Shown here: in pieces, positions 1 to 7,168 of the stretch
Position numbering within the stretch: position 1 is the first letter of the stretch
Layout: each line of letters starts with the position of its first letter
Source: Actomonas aquatica
GTDB taxonomy: Bacteria; Verrucomicrobiota; Verrucomicrobiia; Opitutales; Opitutaceae
Assembly (NCBI RefSeq): GCF_019679435.2
Contig: NZ_CP139781.1
Location: forward strand, 1-64,000
DNA length: 64,000 nt
Reading direction: 5' to 3'
The notes under the pieces: generated by a model
Seen by the model: the letters and a program-made list of their open reading frames with translations, nothing else
What the model was told of the DNA's origin: nothing
Databases searched by the model: none
Made by a program: the position numbers and the translations under genes

Positions 1-8
1 GCAGAAAT

Positions 9-428
9 ATGAAATTCGACCTCCCACGCGATAATGATGCCTTTCGCCAATATACGGGCTGGGATTTCGAGCTATCCCACGAAGGCATTGATTTCCAAGT
101 ATCGACGCAGGAAATCGAGGGCATTGCCGAAGAAGATGAACTGTCGCATCTGAAGGAAGTCGTGAGTCGGATTCTCGCGCAGAAAGAGACTGCCGTCGAT
201 AAAGCCGCCGATGGCTACTTCGAGTCGTTTCTAACGAAATGGAACCGCGACGAGCCTATTTCGCGCGAAGAGTTTAAGGCACGGCTCCGCCCAGGCACTA
301 TTTCGATTGGGAGTGATCGCAGCGTGTCGCTGGAGCTTGAAGATGAGCACGATATGTTTTGGGGGCACGCTATTGTCGTGCACTTTGATCGTAATCTACA
401 GATCCATGATACCGAACTAGCCGGATGA
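9..428 (+). CDS. DUF2262-like hypothetical protein (integron cassette 1)
   Basis: A 139-residue acidic soluble protein without signal peptide or membrane segment. The C-terminal third (about residues 80-139), with SVSLELEDEHDMFWGHAIVV and a terminal LAG, resembles the DUF2262 family as I remember it; the function of that family is not established. It starts with ATG eight bases into the window and is the ORF of the first visible gene cassette, followed 10 bp downstream by an attC-like site. The base composition is less GC-rich than the chromosomal genes from 4 kb on, as expected for a cassette. DUF2262-like proteins also occur as immunity-type or orphan accessory genes, but nothing here shows a partner. 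The gene call is firm; the family assignment is moderate. Confidence 0.75.
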   Translation: MKFDLPRDNDAFRQYTGWDFELSHEGIDFQVSTQEIEGIAEEDELSHLKEVVSRILAQKETAVDKAADGYFESFLTKWNRDEPISREEFKARLRPGTISIGSDRSVSLELEDEHDMFWGHAIVVHFDRNLQIHDTELAG

Positions 429-438
429 AAAAGACGGA

Positions 439-536
439 GCCCAACCAGTCGCTACAGAGAACCTCCACAGCTGTCACGGATCGTGCTGCGCACGCTCCGC
501 GCCAGCCGCTCCGGTCTCTGAGCTGAAACGATGGGC
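439..536 (+). repeat. attC-like recombination site 1
   Basis: This is a 98-bp imperfect palindrome laid out like an integron attC site. It has an R'' box GCCCAAC at 439-445, L'' CAGAGAACC at 455-463, L' GGTCTCTG at 513-520 and R' GATGGGC at 530-536. L'' and L' are complementary except for one extra base in L'', which matches the extrahelical base of known attC sites. The central part folds further (GTGC TGC GCAC). R'' matches the classical RYYYAAC consensus, while R' is GAT instead of GTT. It lies between cassette ORFs 1 and 2. Confidence 0.75.
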
Positions 537-546
537 GAATAAGGTG

Positions 547-780
547 ATGCGAACGGTTGCTCAAATTCTGATTACGGTGCTCGTTCTCTTGCTCGCCATG
601 AAGCTCGCGTGGCATGTGCAGCATGCTCTTCGGAGCGGCGTCGCCGTTGCGAACGGTCTGCGCGAATACAAAAGAAAGAAGAGGCCATTCGTATATTGGA
701 CGGCAGTCTCAGCCCAGGCCGCCATGTCGATTCTTTTGCTCTACTCCGTCGTATTGAGTATCGGGAGGATCATCCGATGA
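547..780 (+). CDS. Small two-helix membrane protein (integron cassette 2)
   Basis: A 77-residue hydrophobic protein with two predicted membrane helices, about residues 4-21 and 49-72, separated by a basic stretch (REYKRKKRP) that should lie in the cytoplasm. I do not recognise a family. The ATG at 547 is preceded directly by a GTG that could serve as an alternative start. It sits 11 bp after attC site 1, and attC site 2 begins 8 bp after its stop, so ORF plus site form a minimal cassette of about 320 bp with no room for its own promoter. Small membrane proteins of unknown role are common in cassette arrays; a toxin-like or phage-related role is possible but unsupported. Confidence 0.65.
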   Translation: MRTVAQILITVLVLLLAMKLAWHVQHALRSGVAVANGLREYKRKKRPFVYWTAVSAQAAMSILLLYSVVLSIGRIIR

Positions 781-787
781 AAAAAGA

Positions 788-857
788 GCCCATCCACCCA
801 CCGCAGCCAACGCATGTCAGCTCCGCTGACATGCGCGGCTGAGTTCAGACGATGGGC
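788..857 (+). repeat. attC-like recombination site 2
   Basis: A 70-bp attC-like site. R'' GCCCATC (788-794) and R' GATGGGC (851-857) are perfectly complementary. L'' (CAGCCAACGC) and L' (GCGCGGCTG) pair with a one-base excess on the L'' side. The central stem GCATGTCAG / CTGACATGC (812-820, 826-834) is perfect, with the loop CTCCG. The right half, GGCTGAGTTCAGACGATGGGC in pieces, parallels the layout of classical cassette sites. Both R boxes differ from the usual AAC/GTT core in a mutually compensating way. Confidence 0.8.
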
Positions 858-865
858 GAACTAGA

Positions 866-1408
866 ATGCGTGCTATCATCACAGTCCTTTGCGCTGCACT
901 GTTTTTAAGCGGGTGTGCAAAGTCCGATGACCAAGATACCGTTCTCGGCTTTGCCTGTGGTGACATTTCTTCCGAAGTTTCCATCGTCGCGGTTGATGGT
1001 GAGAATTTTGAGCCGCTCGAAGGGGTGAAGATCACTTTCTACGACAAATACGCTATTGTTCAGCTTAGGCTCATCGAGGCCTTGCAGAGTCGCGGGAGCA
1101 CCGATCTTCCAGAGCGTCCGATAGGCCGCGTAGTCGCTACCGACTCGGATGGTCACGCAGACCTCAAGTGCACGTTCGGATTCTCTGATCTGACCATGAC
1201 CTCAGGCCGGAAGAAGACTGAGATCATTCCCGACGGCATGATCCGAGTGGAGCGCATTGGCTACGTCTCATTGCTCATTTCTTCGGACCAGCTATTCCCT
1301 AACGCTCCCTATGATGAGATGCCGCAATCCGCTAGGATCACACTCGAAAAAGAGCCCATCCAGCCACTGCAGCCAACGACCGACAGGTCCGCTGTCAGTC
1401 GCGGCTGA
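866..1408 (+). CDS. Putative lipoprotein (integron cassette 3)
   Basis: A 180-residue exported protein. The N-terminus MRAIITVLCAALFLSGC is a lipoprotein signal with lipobox LSGC, so the mature protein should begin at Cys17. The middle (about 35-155) looks beta-rich, with phrases like VDGENFEPLEGVKITFYD and DSDGHADLKC that recall carboxypeptidase-regulatory-like or transthyretin-like folds; this is a resemblance only. The last 18 codons or so (EPIQPLQPTTDRSAVSRG) lie inside attC site 3, so the cassette's recombination site encodes the C-terminus and the stop codon. The ATG at 866 lies 8 bp after attC site 2. Function unknown. Confidence 0.7.
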   Translation: MRAIITVLCAALFLSGCAKSDDQDTVLGFACGDISSEVSIVAVDGENFEPLEGVKITFYDKYAIVQLRLIEALQSRGSTDLPERPIGRVVATDSDGHADLKCTFGFSDLTMTSGRKKTEIIPDGMIRVERIGYVSLLISSDQLFPNAPYDEMPQSARITLEKEPIQPLQPTTDRSAVSRG

Positions 1409-1423
1409 GTTCAATCGTCAAAA
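1354..1423 (+). repeat. attC-like recombination site 3 (overlaps the end of cassette ORF 3)
   Basis: This site closely follows site 2. R'' GCCCATC is at 1354-1360. L'' CAGCCAACGACCGACAG and L' CTGTCAGTCGCGGCTG pair around the loop GTCCG with a single excess base on the L'' side, followed by GAGTTCA. The R' position is occupied by GTCAAAA (1417-1423), which does not complement R'' and departs from GTTRRRY. This is what one expects when the left end of a foreign neighbour has been joined, since the last six bases of R' belong to the next cassette. Confidence 0.7.
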
Positions 1424-1432
1424 ATAGAAAAG

Positions 1433-2308
1433 ATGCCTTTCGATCGCTGGAAACCTGTTAATCAATATTCGCTAGCGTGGCGCTTGTTTCAGCGCCACCA
1501 CACCCACTTCAATCGTATTTTTTGGTCCGACCAAGCAGCGAGAAGAAGAGTATACACTTTCACGCGAGGGAAAGTTAAGTCCATCCCAGCCAAAGATATC
1601 TTTCCATTAGATGAACACCCCCGCGCACTTCTTGAAAATCTAGGCGAATGGTCACAGAACTATAATGCATTTGATCGCTGGGCTCGAATTGCCGCAGTCG
1701 CGGCATTAACAGGTTACCTCGAAACATTCATATCACAGCTGGCATACGCTGCTCTTGAGTCTTGTCCCGCACTCCTAGTTGGAGGTTCACGAGAAATTGA
1801 CGGTGTTATTCATCTAAAGAATAATACCTTCCCAGAGCTAGAACGGGCAGTTTCACCTCTCGTTAGGGGTGAATGGTCTTCTCGCTGTTCAGCTTATGCT
1901 ACACTATTCGGATCATGTGGCTTCACAGCCCACATTTCGACTCTGGAGGAAATGCGAAACTTAAGAAATGACGCCAGTCATTCATTTGGAAGGCCGATTG
2001 CATCTATGCGCATGGCAGAAAAATATTTAGTCGAGCGCATCGATAAAATATCAGACGCTCGAATCCAAGGCTTTCTTGGGGCTGTTGAGTCCGTCGCAAA
2101 ATCCATAGAAAAAGATATCACCCATAGGTTTGTAGGTGCCTACGAATCCATGCGTATATATCACAATTGGCCTAGAAAGAATGATTTCAGTGGATATAGC
2201 CTCAAATCAGTAGCGATGGATTTTGGGGGCTATTACCAAGAAGTTACCAGCTACGGAATACCTAAATATGTAGGCGTTTCTCTAATTCAGCATTACCAGA
2301 AACTATGA
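1433..2308 (+). CDS. HEPN-motif protein, putative RNase (integron cassette 4)
   Basis: A 291-residue cytoplasmic protein. Residues 178-183 (RNDASH, within RNLRNDASHSFGR) match the Rx4H ribonuclease motif of HEPN domains. The surrounding helical region, with YLETFISQLAYAAL at about 95-108 upstream, fits the alpha-helical HEPN layout seen in RiboL-PSP-HEPN and related families. HEPN proteins often act as RNases in toxin-antitoxin, abortive infection and other defence systems; here that is inference from the motif. GC content is clearly below that of the chromosomal genes, which points to transfer. It is the fourth ORF of the cassette array, beginning 10 bp after attC site 3 and ending 5 bp before attC site 4. 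No cognate nucleotidyltransferase (MNT) antitoxin is adjacent. Confidence 0.7.
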   Translation: MPFDRWKPVNQYSLAWRLFQRHHTHFNRIFWSDQAARRRVYTFTRGKVKSIPAKDIFPLDEHPRALLENLGEWSQNYNAFDRWARIAAVAALTGYLETFISQLAYAALESCPALLVGGSREIDGVIHLKNNTFPELERAVSPLVRGEWSSRCSAYATLFGSCGFTAHISTLEEMRNLRNDASHSFGRPIASMRMAEKYLVERIDKISDARIQGFLGAVESVAKSIEKDITHRFVGAYESMRIYHNWPRKNDFSGYSLKSVAMDFGGYYQEVTSYGIPKYVGVSLIQHYQKL

Positions 2309-2312
2309 AGAA

Positions 2313-2411
2313 GCCGAACCAGGCACCAGAGCCAACGACCATGCTTGTCACGTTCCGTGCTGCCGCACGGCCAGCGCCAAGAGCGGTCGCAGCTCGCCTT
2401 TTACGTTGAGA
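2313..2411 (+). repeat. attC-like recombination site 4
   Basis: A 99-bp site. R'' GCCGAAC (2313-2319) matches the RYYYAAC consensus. L'' GAGCCAACGACC (2329-2340) pairs with L' GGTCGCAGCTC (2385-2395) with one extra base. The inner hairpin CCGTGC/GCACGG lies near 2355-2370, and R' GTTGAGA (2405-2411) keeps the GTT core. It is the last site I can recognise, so it marks the visible end of the array or a junction created by later insertion of mobile DNA. Confidence 0.65.
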
Positions 2412-2484
2412 CTGTCGAAGCCCCCCGTTTGTCGGAAATTTTTTGATACACGGTTGGCCTGATAAATGATGGGGCGTGCACATC

Positions 2485-2571
2485 ATGGCGAAGTATAAAC
2501 CTTACGACTACGCGCAGACGATGTCGCTGGCCGGGGACACTGGAACGGGTAGGGACTGGAAAGATGCTTAA
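2485..2571 (+). pseudogene. Transposase N-terminal relic
   Basis: The first 13 codons read MAKYKPYDYAQTM, which closely resembles the N-terminus of a large family of IS transposases that begin with MA-K/R-Y/F-K-x-Y-x-Y-x-Q-x-M (IS1182-like in my recollection). After that the frame continues without similarity for 15 codons (SLAGDTGTGRDWKDA) and stops. The remaining transposase is absent, so this is probably the left end of an insertion sequence whose body has been deleted. It lies between the last attC site and the DUF6429 gene. The assignment rests on a short stretch, so confidence is limited. Confidence 0.45.
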
Positions 2572-2598
2572 GTTTGGGTTAAGCACCGGTCCATTCCT

Positions 2599-2844
2599 AT
2601 GAAGCACGATACGGACAAGATTGATGAAGACGTTTTGGCGCTGCTGTTCCTGACTGCTCATCGCGAGCGAGATGGTTACCCGTGGCGGACGTGGAAAGGG
2701 CACGACTGGGAGGTAATGGACCGCCTTTGCGAAAAGGGCTTCATCTCTGACCCTCACGGTAAAGCGAAGTCCGTGGTCTTCACCGAGGAGGGCTTTGCCA
2801 AAGCCCAACAGTTGTTCGAAGCGAAATACACGAAACCGGAGTAA
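2599..2844 (+). CDS. DUF6429 family protein
   Basis: An 81-residue protein whose whole length matches the DUF6429 pattern: a TDKIDEDVLALLFLT start, a central KGHDWEVMDRLCEKGFISDP and the end KSVVFTEEGFAKAQQLFEAKY. The fold looks like a winged-helix-type small domain, and its role is unknown. It is preceded by the transposase relic and followed, after 175 bp, by a toxin-antitoxin pair, so it belongs to the accessory block. No attC site follows it that I can see. I treat the gene call as secure and the function as unknown. Confidence 0.8.
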   Translation: MKHDTDKIDEDVLALLFLTAHRERDGYPWRTWKGHDWEVMDRLCEKGFISDPHGKAKSVVFTEEGFAKAQQLFEAKYTKPE

Positions 2845-3019
2845 GCTTCATCGTGCAGTTGCAGTGTCCTCGACGTCGGGATGCTCAAATGGGGCTACAT
2901 TCTGTTTTCGAAGCCGGCATTTCAGTGGCAGACCCGGTTGGCGGTTCATCATTCCATCGGCCGAGTTCCTCGTTGGACGGAGGCTTGCTCCGTTGCCGTC
3001 ATTGGTTATCGATCACGCC

Positions 3020-3205
3020 ATGAGTAACAAGGAACTCGTATCCGATCTCCTGACGCGGCTGCCTGATGATGTTTCGCTGCAGGAGATTGCGCGGGAAGTG
3101 GAGTTCATTGCGGGCGTGCGCGAGGGCATGGCTCAGCTTGAACGCGGCGAAGGCGTTGAGATCGATCAGGTCGAAAAAATGATCGGGTCATGGATTACAA
3201 AGTAG
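3020..3205 (+). CDS. Putative antitoxin of a RelE/ParE-type module
   Basis: A 61-residue protein beginning MSNKELVSDLLTRLPDDVSL. The body (LQEIAREVEFIAGVREGMAQLERGEGVEIDQVEKMIGSWI) is the pattern of small antitoxin-like proteins paired with ParE/RelE toxins; the last part (about 35-58) resembles the end of addiction-module components that bind toxin. It overlaps the downstream toxin gene by 16 bp, a classic arrangement for co-translated toxin-antitoxin genes. The start at 3020 is chosen because upstream in-frame sequence is low-complexity read-through without family similarity. Such modules are usually autoregulated by antitoxin binding to their promoter; I could not identify an operator. Confidence 0.8.
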   Translation: MSNKELVSDLLTRLPDDVSLQEIAREVEFIAGVREGMAQLERGEGVEIDQVEKMIGSWITK

Positions 3206-3498
3206 TCCTCTCTCCCCGTGCGATCGAAGACCTGAGAGATATCGTGCTCTACATTTCCCCTGATCGGCCCGAGACGGCTCGTCGCTTGGGACTGGCGCTC
3301 GTCGAGAAGACCAAAACCCTGGCGCAGTTTCCGTTGTCCGGTCGCATCGTTCCGGAGTTTGGCGACTCTACCATTCGGGAACTGATTTTGAGGCCCTATC
3401 GAATCGTCTATTGTGTCGATGCGCGGTCCGCGGTGGTGGGTGTCGCTCGATTTTGGCATGGCGCGCGCGAGGAAATCGGCAACGAGGATATGGGATAG
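3190..3498 (+). CDS. RelE/ParE family toxin
   Basis: A 102-residue protein with the ParE/RelE toxin pattern: VVLSPRAIEDLRDIVLYIS (about 5-23), RPETARRLGLALVEKTKTLAQFPLSGRIVPEF (25-57), and the C-terminal strand set IRELILRPYRIVYCVDARSAVVGVARFWHGAR (62-93). Family members poison gyrase (ParE) or cleave mRNA on ribosomes (RelE); the sequence does not decide which. The start overlaps the antitoxin by 16 bp. The pair lies among mobile remnants, as is common for such modules. Full length for the family, with no sign of truncation. Confidence 0.88.
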   Translation: MDYKVVLSPRAIEDLRDIVLYISPDRPETARRLGLALVEKTKTLAQFPLSGRIVPEFGDSTIRELILRPYRIVYCVDARSAVVGVARFWHGAREEIGNEDMG

Positions 3499-3555
3499 TC
3501 AGCCGTTCGCCGAGAGCCGGTAAGGTTATCAACAGACTGCTTTGGAGAGACGCTT

Positions 3556-3924
3556 ATGATGAATTTTCTTTGGGATCTAGGGCAGGAGGGGCGGATTCGC
3601 GGTGCGGAGAAGCAAGCGGCGCGGGCCGAAAATAAGACGATCGATTTGGCCAGTGGGGCGGGGTCGGTGCAACGACGCCTCGATGTGATGACGCTCGCTA
3701 ACCAGGCGCTGTTTGAGATCTTGCGCGACCGACTCGGGATATCCGAGGAGGAGGTGCTTTACCGGATGGCGGAGATCGATGCTCGGGATGGGAAGAAAGA
3801 CGGGAAAATCGCACCTCGGGTGGTTTCATGCCGGCGTTGCGGACGAAAAGTCAGCACGGCGCGACAGCATTGCATGTATTGCGCCGAGGTGGTCGTGGAG
3901 GGGCACCTCTACGAGAAGAGCTGA
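3556..3924 (+). CDS. Zinc-ribbon hypothetical protein
   Basis: A 122-residue soluble protein. Residues 1-80 are helical and charged, with RLDVMTLANQALFEILRDRLGISEEEVLYRMAEIDARDGKKDGK. The C-terminal part carries a four-cysteine zinc ribbon (SCRRCGRKVSTARQHCMYC, about 91-109) with two CxxC knuckles. The family is unknown to me by name; similar proteins with an internal helical part and a terminal ribbon occur in many bacteria. A second ATG directly follows the first. The stop is 30 bp before the alpha/beta hydrolase start, so the two may be cotranscribed. GC content is back to the chromosomal level here. Confidence 0.75.
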   Translation: MMNFLWDLGQEGRIRGAEKQAARAENKTIDLASGAGSVQRRLDVMTLANQALFEILRDRLGISEEEVLYRMAEIDARDGKKDGKIAPRVVSCRRCGRKVSTARQHCMYCAEVVVEGHLYEKS

Positions 3925-3954
3925 GGCCTGAGGCGACGCGGACGGTTTTCTCCT

Positions 3955-4578
3955 ATGGTGACCTATGTTCTTCCCGGGATGGGTGCGGATCAGCGGATGT
4001 ATGCGGGGGCATGGCATCGGCTGCCGCAGGTGCGATTTCTCGATTGGCCGAAGGAATCCACGGCGTCGTCGCTGGCTGAGTTGGCGGTGGAGGTGATCGC
4101 GATGGCCGGCATTGAAGATGGCGCGGTGGTGGTCGGCTCGTCGCTCGGAGGAATGGTGGCGGCGGAGATCGCCAAGCGGCGGAGTCTGCAGCGGCTTATT
4201 CTCGTGGGCAGTGCGCTGCAGAAGGAGGAGGTGAGCGCTCTGCTGCGGCTGCTTCACCCGCTGGTCGGCCTCGCGCCGCTTTCCTTTGTGCAGCGGGCGG
4301 GTGGGAAGCTGCCGTCCGAGTTGTGCACGATGTTTAGCGAGGCGGATGCGGCGTTTATCCGGAACATGTGTCGGGCGGTTTTTGCGTGGGAGGGATTGGA
4401 TCACGCAAATGTGCCCGTTTCACGGATACATGGCCGTTTCGATCGCGTCATTCCGCCGCCGAAGGACGCTACGTTGCTCGATGGTGGGCATTTGATCGCG
4501 ATGACGCACGCCGACGCCTGCGTGGAGTTTATTGAACGGGAGCTCGGGGCTCGCTGGGACGAGGGATGTCGGGCGTGA
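3955..4578 (+). CDS. Alpha/beta hydrolase family protein
   Basis: A 207-residue compact alpha/beta hydrolase. The nucleophile elbow is GSSLGG (about residues 62-67, Ser64), the acid is probably Asp in HGRFDRVIP (about 161-169) and the histidine is in DGGHLIAM (about 177-184). The oxyanion loop is near LPGMGAD. Substrate unknown. The final residues (WDEGCRA) and the stop codon lie inside a 39-bp repeat copy (4556-4594), so the natural C-terminus has probably been replaced or extended by repeat insertion. It follows the zinc-ribbon gene by 30 bp on the same strand. Confidence 0.8.
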   Translation: MVTYVLPGMGADQRMYAGAWHRLPQVRFLDWPKESTASSLAELAVEVIAMAGIEDGAVVVGSSLGGMVAAEIAKRRSLQRLILVGSALQKEEVSALLRLLHPLVGLAPLSFVQRAGGKLPSELCTMFSEADAAFIRNMCRAVFAWEGLDHANVPVSRIHGRFDRVIPPPKDATLLDGGHLIAMTHADACVEFIERELGARWDEGCRA

Positions 4579-4769
4579 AGCCCGACCCACAGATGATGGG
4601 GAAGCGCCGACCCACAGATTGGTTTCTGTGTTTCAATATGGCCGGGCTTTCCTCGCGACGAGCCTTGCTGTAGCCGGTCGCGGTGAGGCCGGCCCTGGGT
4701 CAATGATCTTCGCCGAGTCTTCGGCGCGCGGGGACGAGGGATGTCGGGCGTGAAGCCCGACCCACAGAT
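4556..4769. repeat. Intergenic repeat block with two identical 39-bp palindromic units
   Basis: An identical 39-bp sequence occurs at 4556-4594 and 4731-4769. Its core is the hairpin GTCGGGC / GCCCGAC followed by CCACAGAT. Related cores occur at 11224-11242, 11278-11295, 11403-11420 and 11457-11474. Between the two copies lies a member of a second family (4666-4692, TGCTGTAGCCGG and its complement), also found at 11133-11161 and, inside mnmA, at 50681-50710. These behave like REP elements. Apart from repeats I see no gene in the gap 4579-4907. Confidence 0.8.
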
Positions 4770-4834
4770 TGGTGGAGACGCGGGTTAGCGCAGTGGAGCG
4801 CGGTAGTAGTAGCCGATTCCGTGATCCTGCTTCG

Positions 4835-4870
4835 GGCCACGCTTTCACCTCCGGCTCAAGCGCAGCTACA
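4835..4870 (-). repeat. Dispersed repeat, inverted copy of 16786-16821
   Basis: About 36 bp (GGGCCACGCTTTC, then CCTCCGGCTCAAGCGCAGCTAC) matches the reverse complement of the sequence at 16786-16821 with a single mismatch. Both copies sit in the gap just downstream of a minus-strand gene's stop codon, namely pilB here and the DUF3857 gene at 16.9 kb. Confidence 0.75.
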
Positions 4871-4907
4871 TAGGCTAGGCCTTCGGTGTGTATCCGTGGT
4901 CCTTGCC

Positions 4908-7082
4908 TCAGGTGATGAGGTCGGGGGGGACGTTGGCGAGGGCTTCTTCGATGGTGGTGATGCCTTCCTTGACCTTGAGCATCGAATCCTGGTGGAGCGT
5001 CTTCATGCCGTTGCGCATGGCGATGCGCTTCAATTCGGCCACTTCGATTTCCTTGTTGATGCCGGCGGTGAGCTCCTCGGAGTTGACCATCAGTTCGTGG
5101 ATGCCGACGCGGCCTTTGTAGCCGAGGCCACCGCAGGTGGGGCAGCCTTGGGGGTTGGCTTTGTAGATCTGGCCCGTCCAGCCGATGGCCTTTTCCATGA
5201 GCATCTTTTCGCGGCCCTCCGGCTCGTAGGGCACCTTGCAGTTTTTGCAGACGCGGCGCATGAGGCGCTGGGCGCAGACGCAGAGCAGGGAGGCGGAAAC
5301 GTTGAAGGGTTCGACGCCCATTTCGCCCAGACGGGAGACGGTGGAGGGCGCGTCGTTGGTGTGCAGGGTGGAGACCAACAAGTGACCGGTGAGGGCGGCT
5401 TCGACGGCGATGCCGGCGGTCTCTTCGTCACGAATCTCACCGACGAGGATCACGTCGGGGTCCATACGCAGGTAACAGCGCAGGGCGCGGGCAAAGGTGA
5501 GCCCGATCTGGCGGTTCATTTGCATCTGGTTCAGGCCGGGCAGGGTGTATTCGATGGGGTCCTCGGCGGTCTGGATGTTGATGTCGGGCGCGTTGATTTC
5601 GGCGAGGGCCGAGTAGAGGGTCATCGACTTACCGGAGCCGGTCGGGCCGCAGTGCAGGATCATGCCGTAGGGCTGCTGGATGCACTTGCGGTATTTCTCG
5701 AGGTTCTCCTCGGAGAAGCCGAGCGCCGGGAGGGGCAGGGTGGTCTTCTGCTTGTCGAGGATACGCATGACGACCTTCTCGCCGTGGTTCATCGGACCGG
5801 TGGCGACGCGCAGGTCGATATCGATGTTCTTCTTGGTGTATTTCTTGAAGACGATACGGCCGTCCTGCGGCAGGCGACGCTCGGCGATGTCGAGGTTGCA
5901 CATGATCTTCAGGCGGGTGCAGAGCGCGTTGGCGACTTTGGTCGGCAGGCGCAGCTTTTCGGCGCAGAGACCGTCGATGCGGTAGCGGACGATGAGGTCC
6001 TTTTCCTGCGGCTCGATGTGAATGTCGGAGGCACCGGAGATGTAGGCGTCTTCGATGATGCGATTGGCGAGCTGGACGATGGGGCCGGACTCTTCGTTTT
6101 CGAGGTCTTCGGCGCTGACTTCGCCGCCTTCGCCTTCGCCGTAGGCGGTGCTGATGACGTCGGCGACGCCGGAGATGTCGACGTCGCTCTCGGTGGTGGG
6201 GGCCTTTTTGAAGAGTTTGCCGAGGAGTTCTTCGATGAAGGTGGCGGAGGCGACCTGGACTTCCTCGATGTGCAGCTCGGTCGCCATCTGGAACGCGTCG
6301 CGTTTGGCGTAGTCGAGCGGGTTGCTCATCAGGACCGCGACGGAGTTGGGCGAGAGTTGTTTGTGCGGGAAGATGCCCTCGCGGCGGATGATGGCATCGC
6401 CGACGACCTCGACCAGCTTCTCGTCGATCTCGATCTGGTTGGCGTCGGTGACGAGCGGGGTGTCGGTGAGGCGGGCGATGAACTTGGCGGTATCGTCGGC
6501 GCTGAGCTGGAACTTGGGGTCCAGCATGCGCTGGATGAGGGTGGCGGAGTATTCGGCGACCTCGACGAGGAGTTTGAGGTCGTTCTCGGTGAACTGGCCG
6601 TCGGTGCCGGCGGTGGGTTCTTTGTTGAGGACCTGGATGGCACCGATGTTCACGCTGCCGGCTTTTAGCGGGACGGTGAGCATGGAGCGCACGTCGAAGC
6701 CGGTGTTCATCTTCTTAAGCGACTCGGCGTCGGGGCCGTCGGCGTTGAAGAAGAGGGGCGTGCCGGACTCGATGACGGCGCCGACGTTGCCGGTGCCGAG
6801 GGGGAGGCGCAGCTCGAGCAGCTTTTCGGCGGTTTGGCGGAAGGTTTCCTCCTTGCTGGGTTCGTCTTTCCAGAGGGTGGGGGAGTAGAAAACGTGGCGG
6901 AAAGCGATGTCGTTGCCCTCGACCAGGTAGAGCGTCATCGACTGGGCTTGGAGGGCTTCGACGACCTTGGTGGAGGTGAGTTCGATGACGGAGGTGACGT
7001 CCTCGCGGCTGGGCGCGGGTTTTGCGATCACCTTGATCAACAGCGAGCGCCGCAGGGCGCCGGCAACGTTGGGAGCGGCCAT
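4908..7082 (-). CDS. pilB: Type IV pilus assembly ATPase PilB/GspE family, with N-terminal GAF domain
   Basis: A 724-residue secretion/pilus extension ATPase. Residues about 20-185 form a GAF domain ([21 protein letters not shown], then [20 protein letters not shown]). A linker or MshEN-like region follows to about 330. The C-terminal half is the ATPase: Walker A GPTGSGKS near 480, the Asp box before it, Walker [17 protein letters not shown] near 545, the His box STLHTNDA, and the tetracysteine zinc site CKNC plus CPTC near 615-647. It would energise pilin polymerisation at the inner membrane. PilB normally has an N-terminal MshEN/T2SSE-N domain; a GAF there suggests regulation by a small ligand. 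The gene stands alone, divergent from yraN with an 86-bp gap. Confidence 0.92.
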   Translation of the reverse strand: MAAPNVAGALRRSLLIKVIAKPAPSREDVTSVIELTSTKVVEALQAQSMTLYLVEGNDIAFRHVFYSPTLWKDEPSKEETFRQTAEKLLELRLPLGTGNVGAVIESGTPLFFNADGPDAESLKKMNTGFDVRSMLTVPLKAGSVNIGAIQVLNKEPTAGTDGQFTENDLKLLVEVAEYSATLIQRMLDPKFQLSADDTAKFIARLTDTPLVTDANQIEIDEKLVEVVGDAIIRREGIFPHKQLSPNSVAVLMSNPLDYAKRDAFQMATELHIEEVQVASATFIEELLGKLFKKAPTTESDVDISGVADVISTAYGEGEGGEVSAEDLENEESGPIVQLANRIIEDAYISGASDIHIEPQEKDLIVRYRIDGLCAEKLRLPTKVANALCTRLKIMCNLDIAERRLPQDGRIVFKKYTKKNIDIDLRVATGPMNHGEKVVMRILDKQKTTLPLPALGFSEENLEKYRKCIQQPYGMILHCGPTGSGKSMTLYSALAEINAPDINIQTAEDPIEYTLPGLNQMQMNRQIGLTFARALRCYLRMDPDVILVGEIRDEETAGIAVEAALTGHLLVSTLHTNDAPSTVSRLGEMGVEPFNVSASLLCVCAQRLMRRVCKNCKVPYEPEGREKMLMEKAIGWTGQIYKANPQGCPTCGGLGYKGRVGIHELMVNSEELTAGINKEIEVAELKRIAMRNGMKTLHQDSMLKVKEGITTIEEALANVPPDLIT

Positions 7083-7168
7083 GAGAAATGTGCTGGGTAA
7101 GAGGGCGGAGTAGTTGTGCGGATGCGGCTCGCCTTGGGGGCGTTTTCCTTACACCCGTTGTGACTAGG

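Noticed and set aside
2845..3019. A fifth attC site after the DUF6429 gene
   Set aside because: I looked for paired R''/R' and L''/L' boxes and found none that pair with the right spacing.
4821..6668. Long open frame of 615 codons opposite pilB
   Set aside because: It lies entirely antisense to a gene with full ATPase motifs and reads as a Gly/Asp/Val-rich mirror of it, an artefact of high GC.
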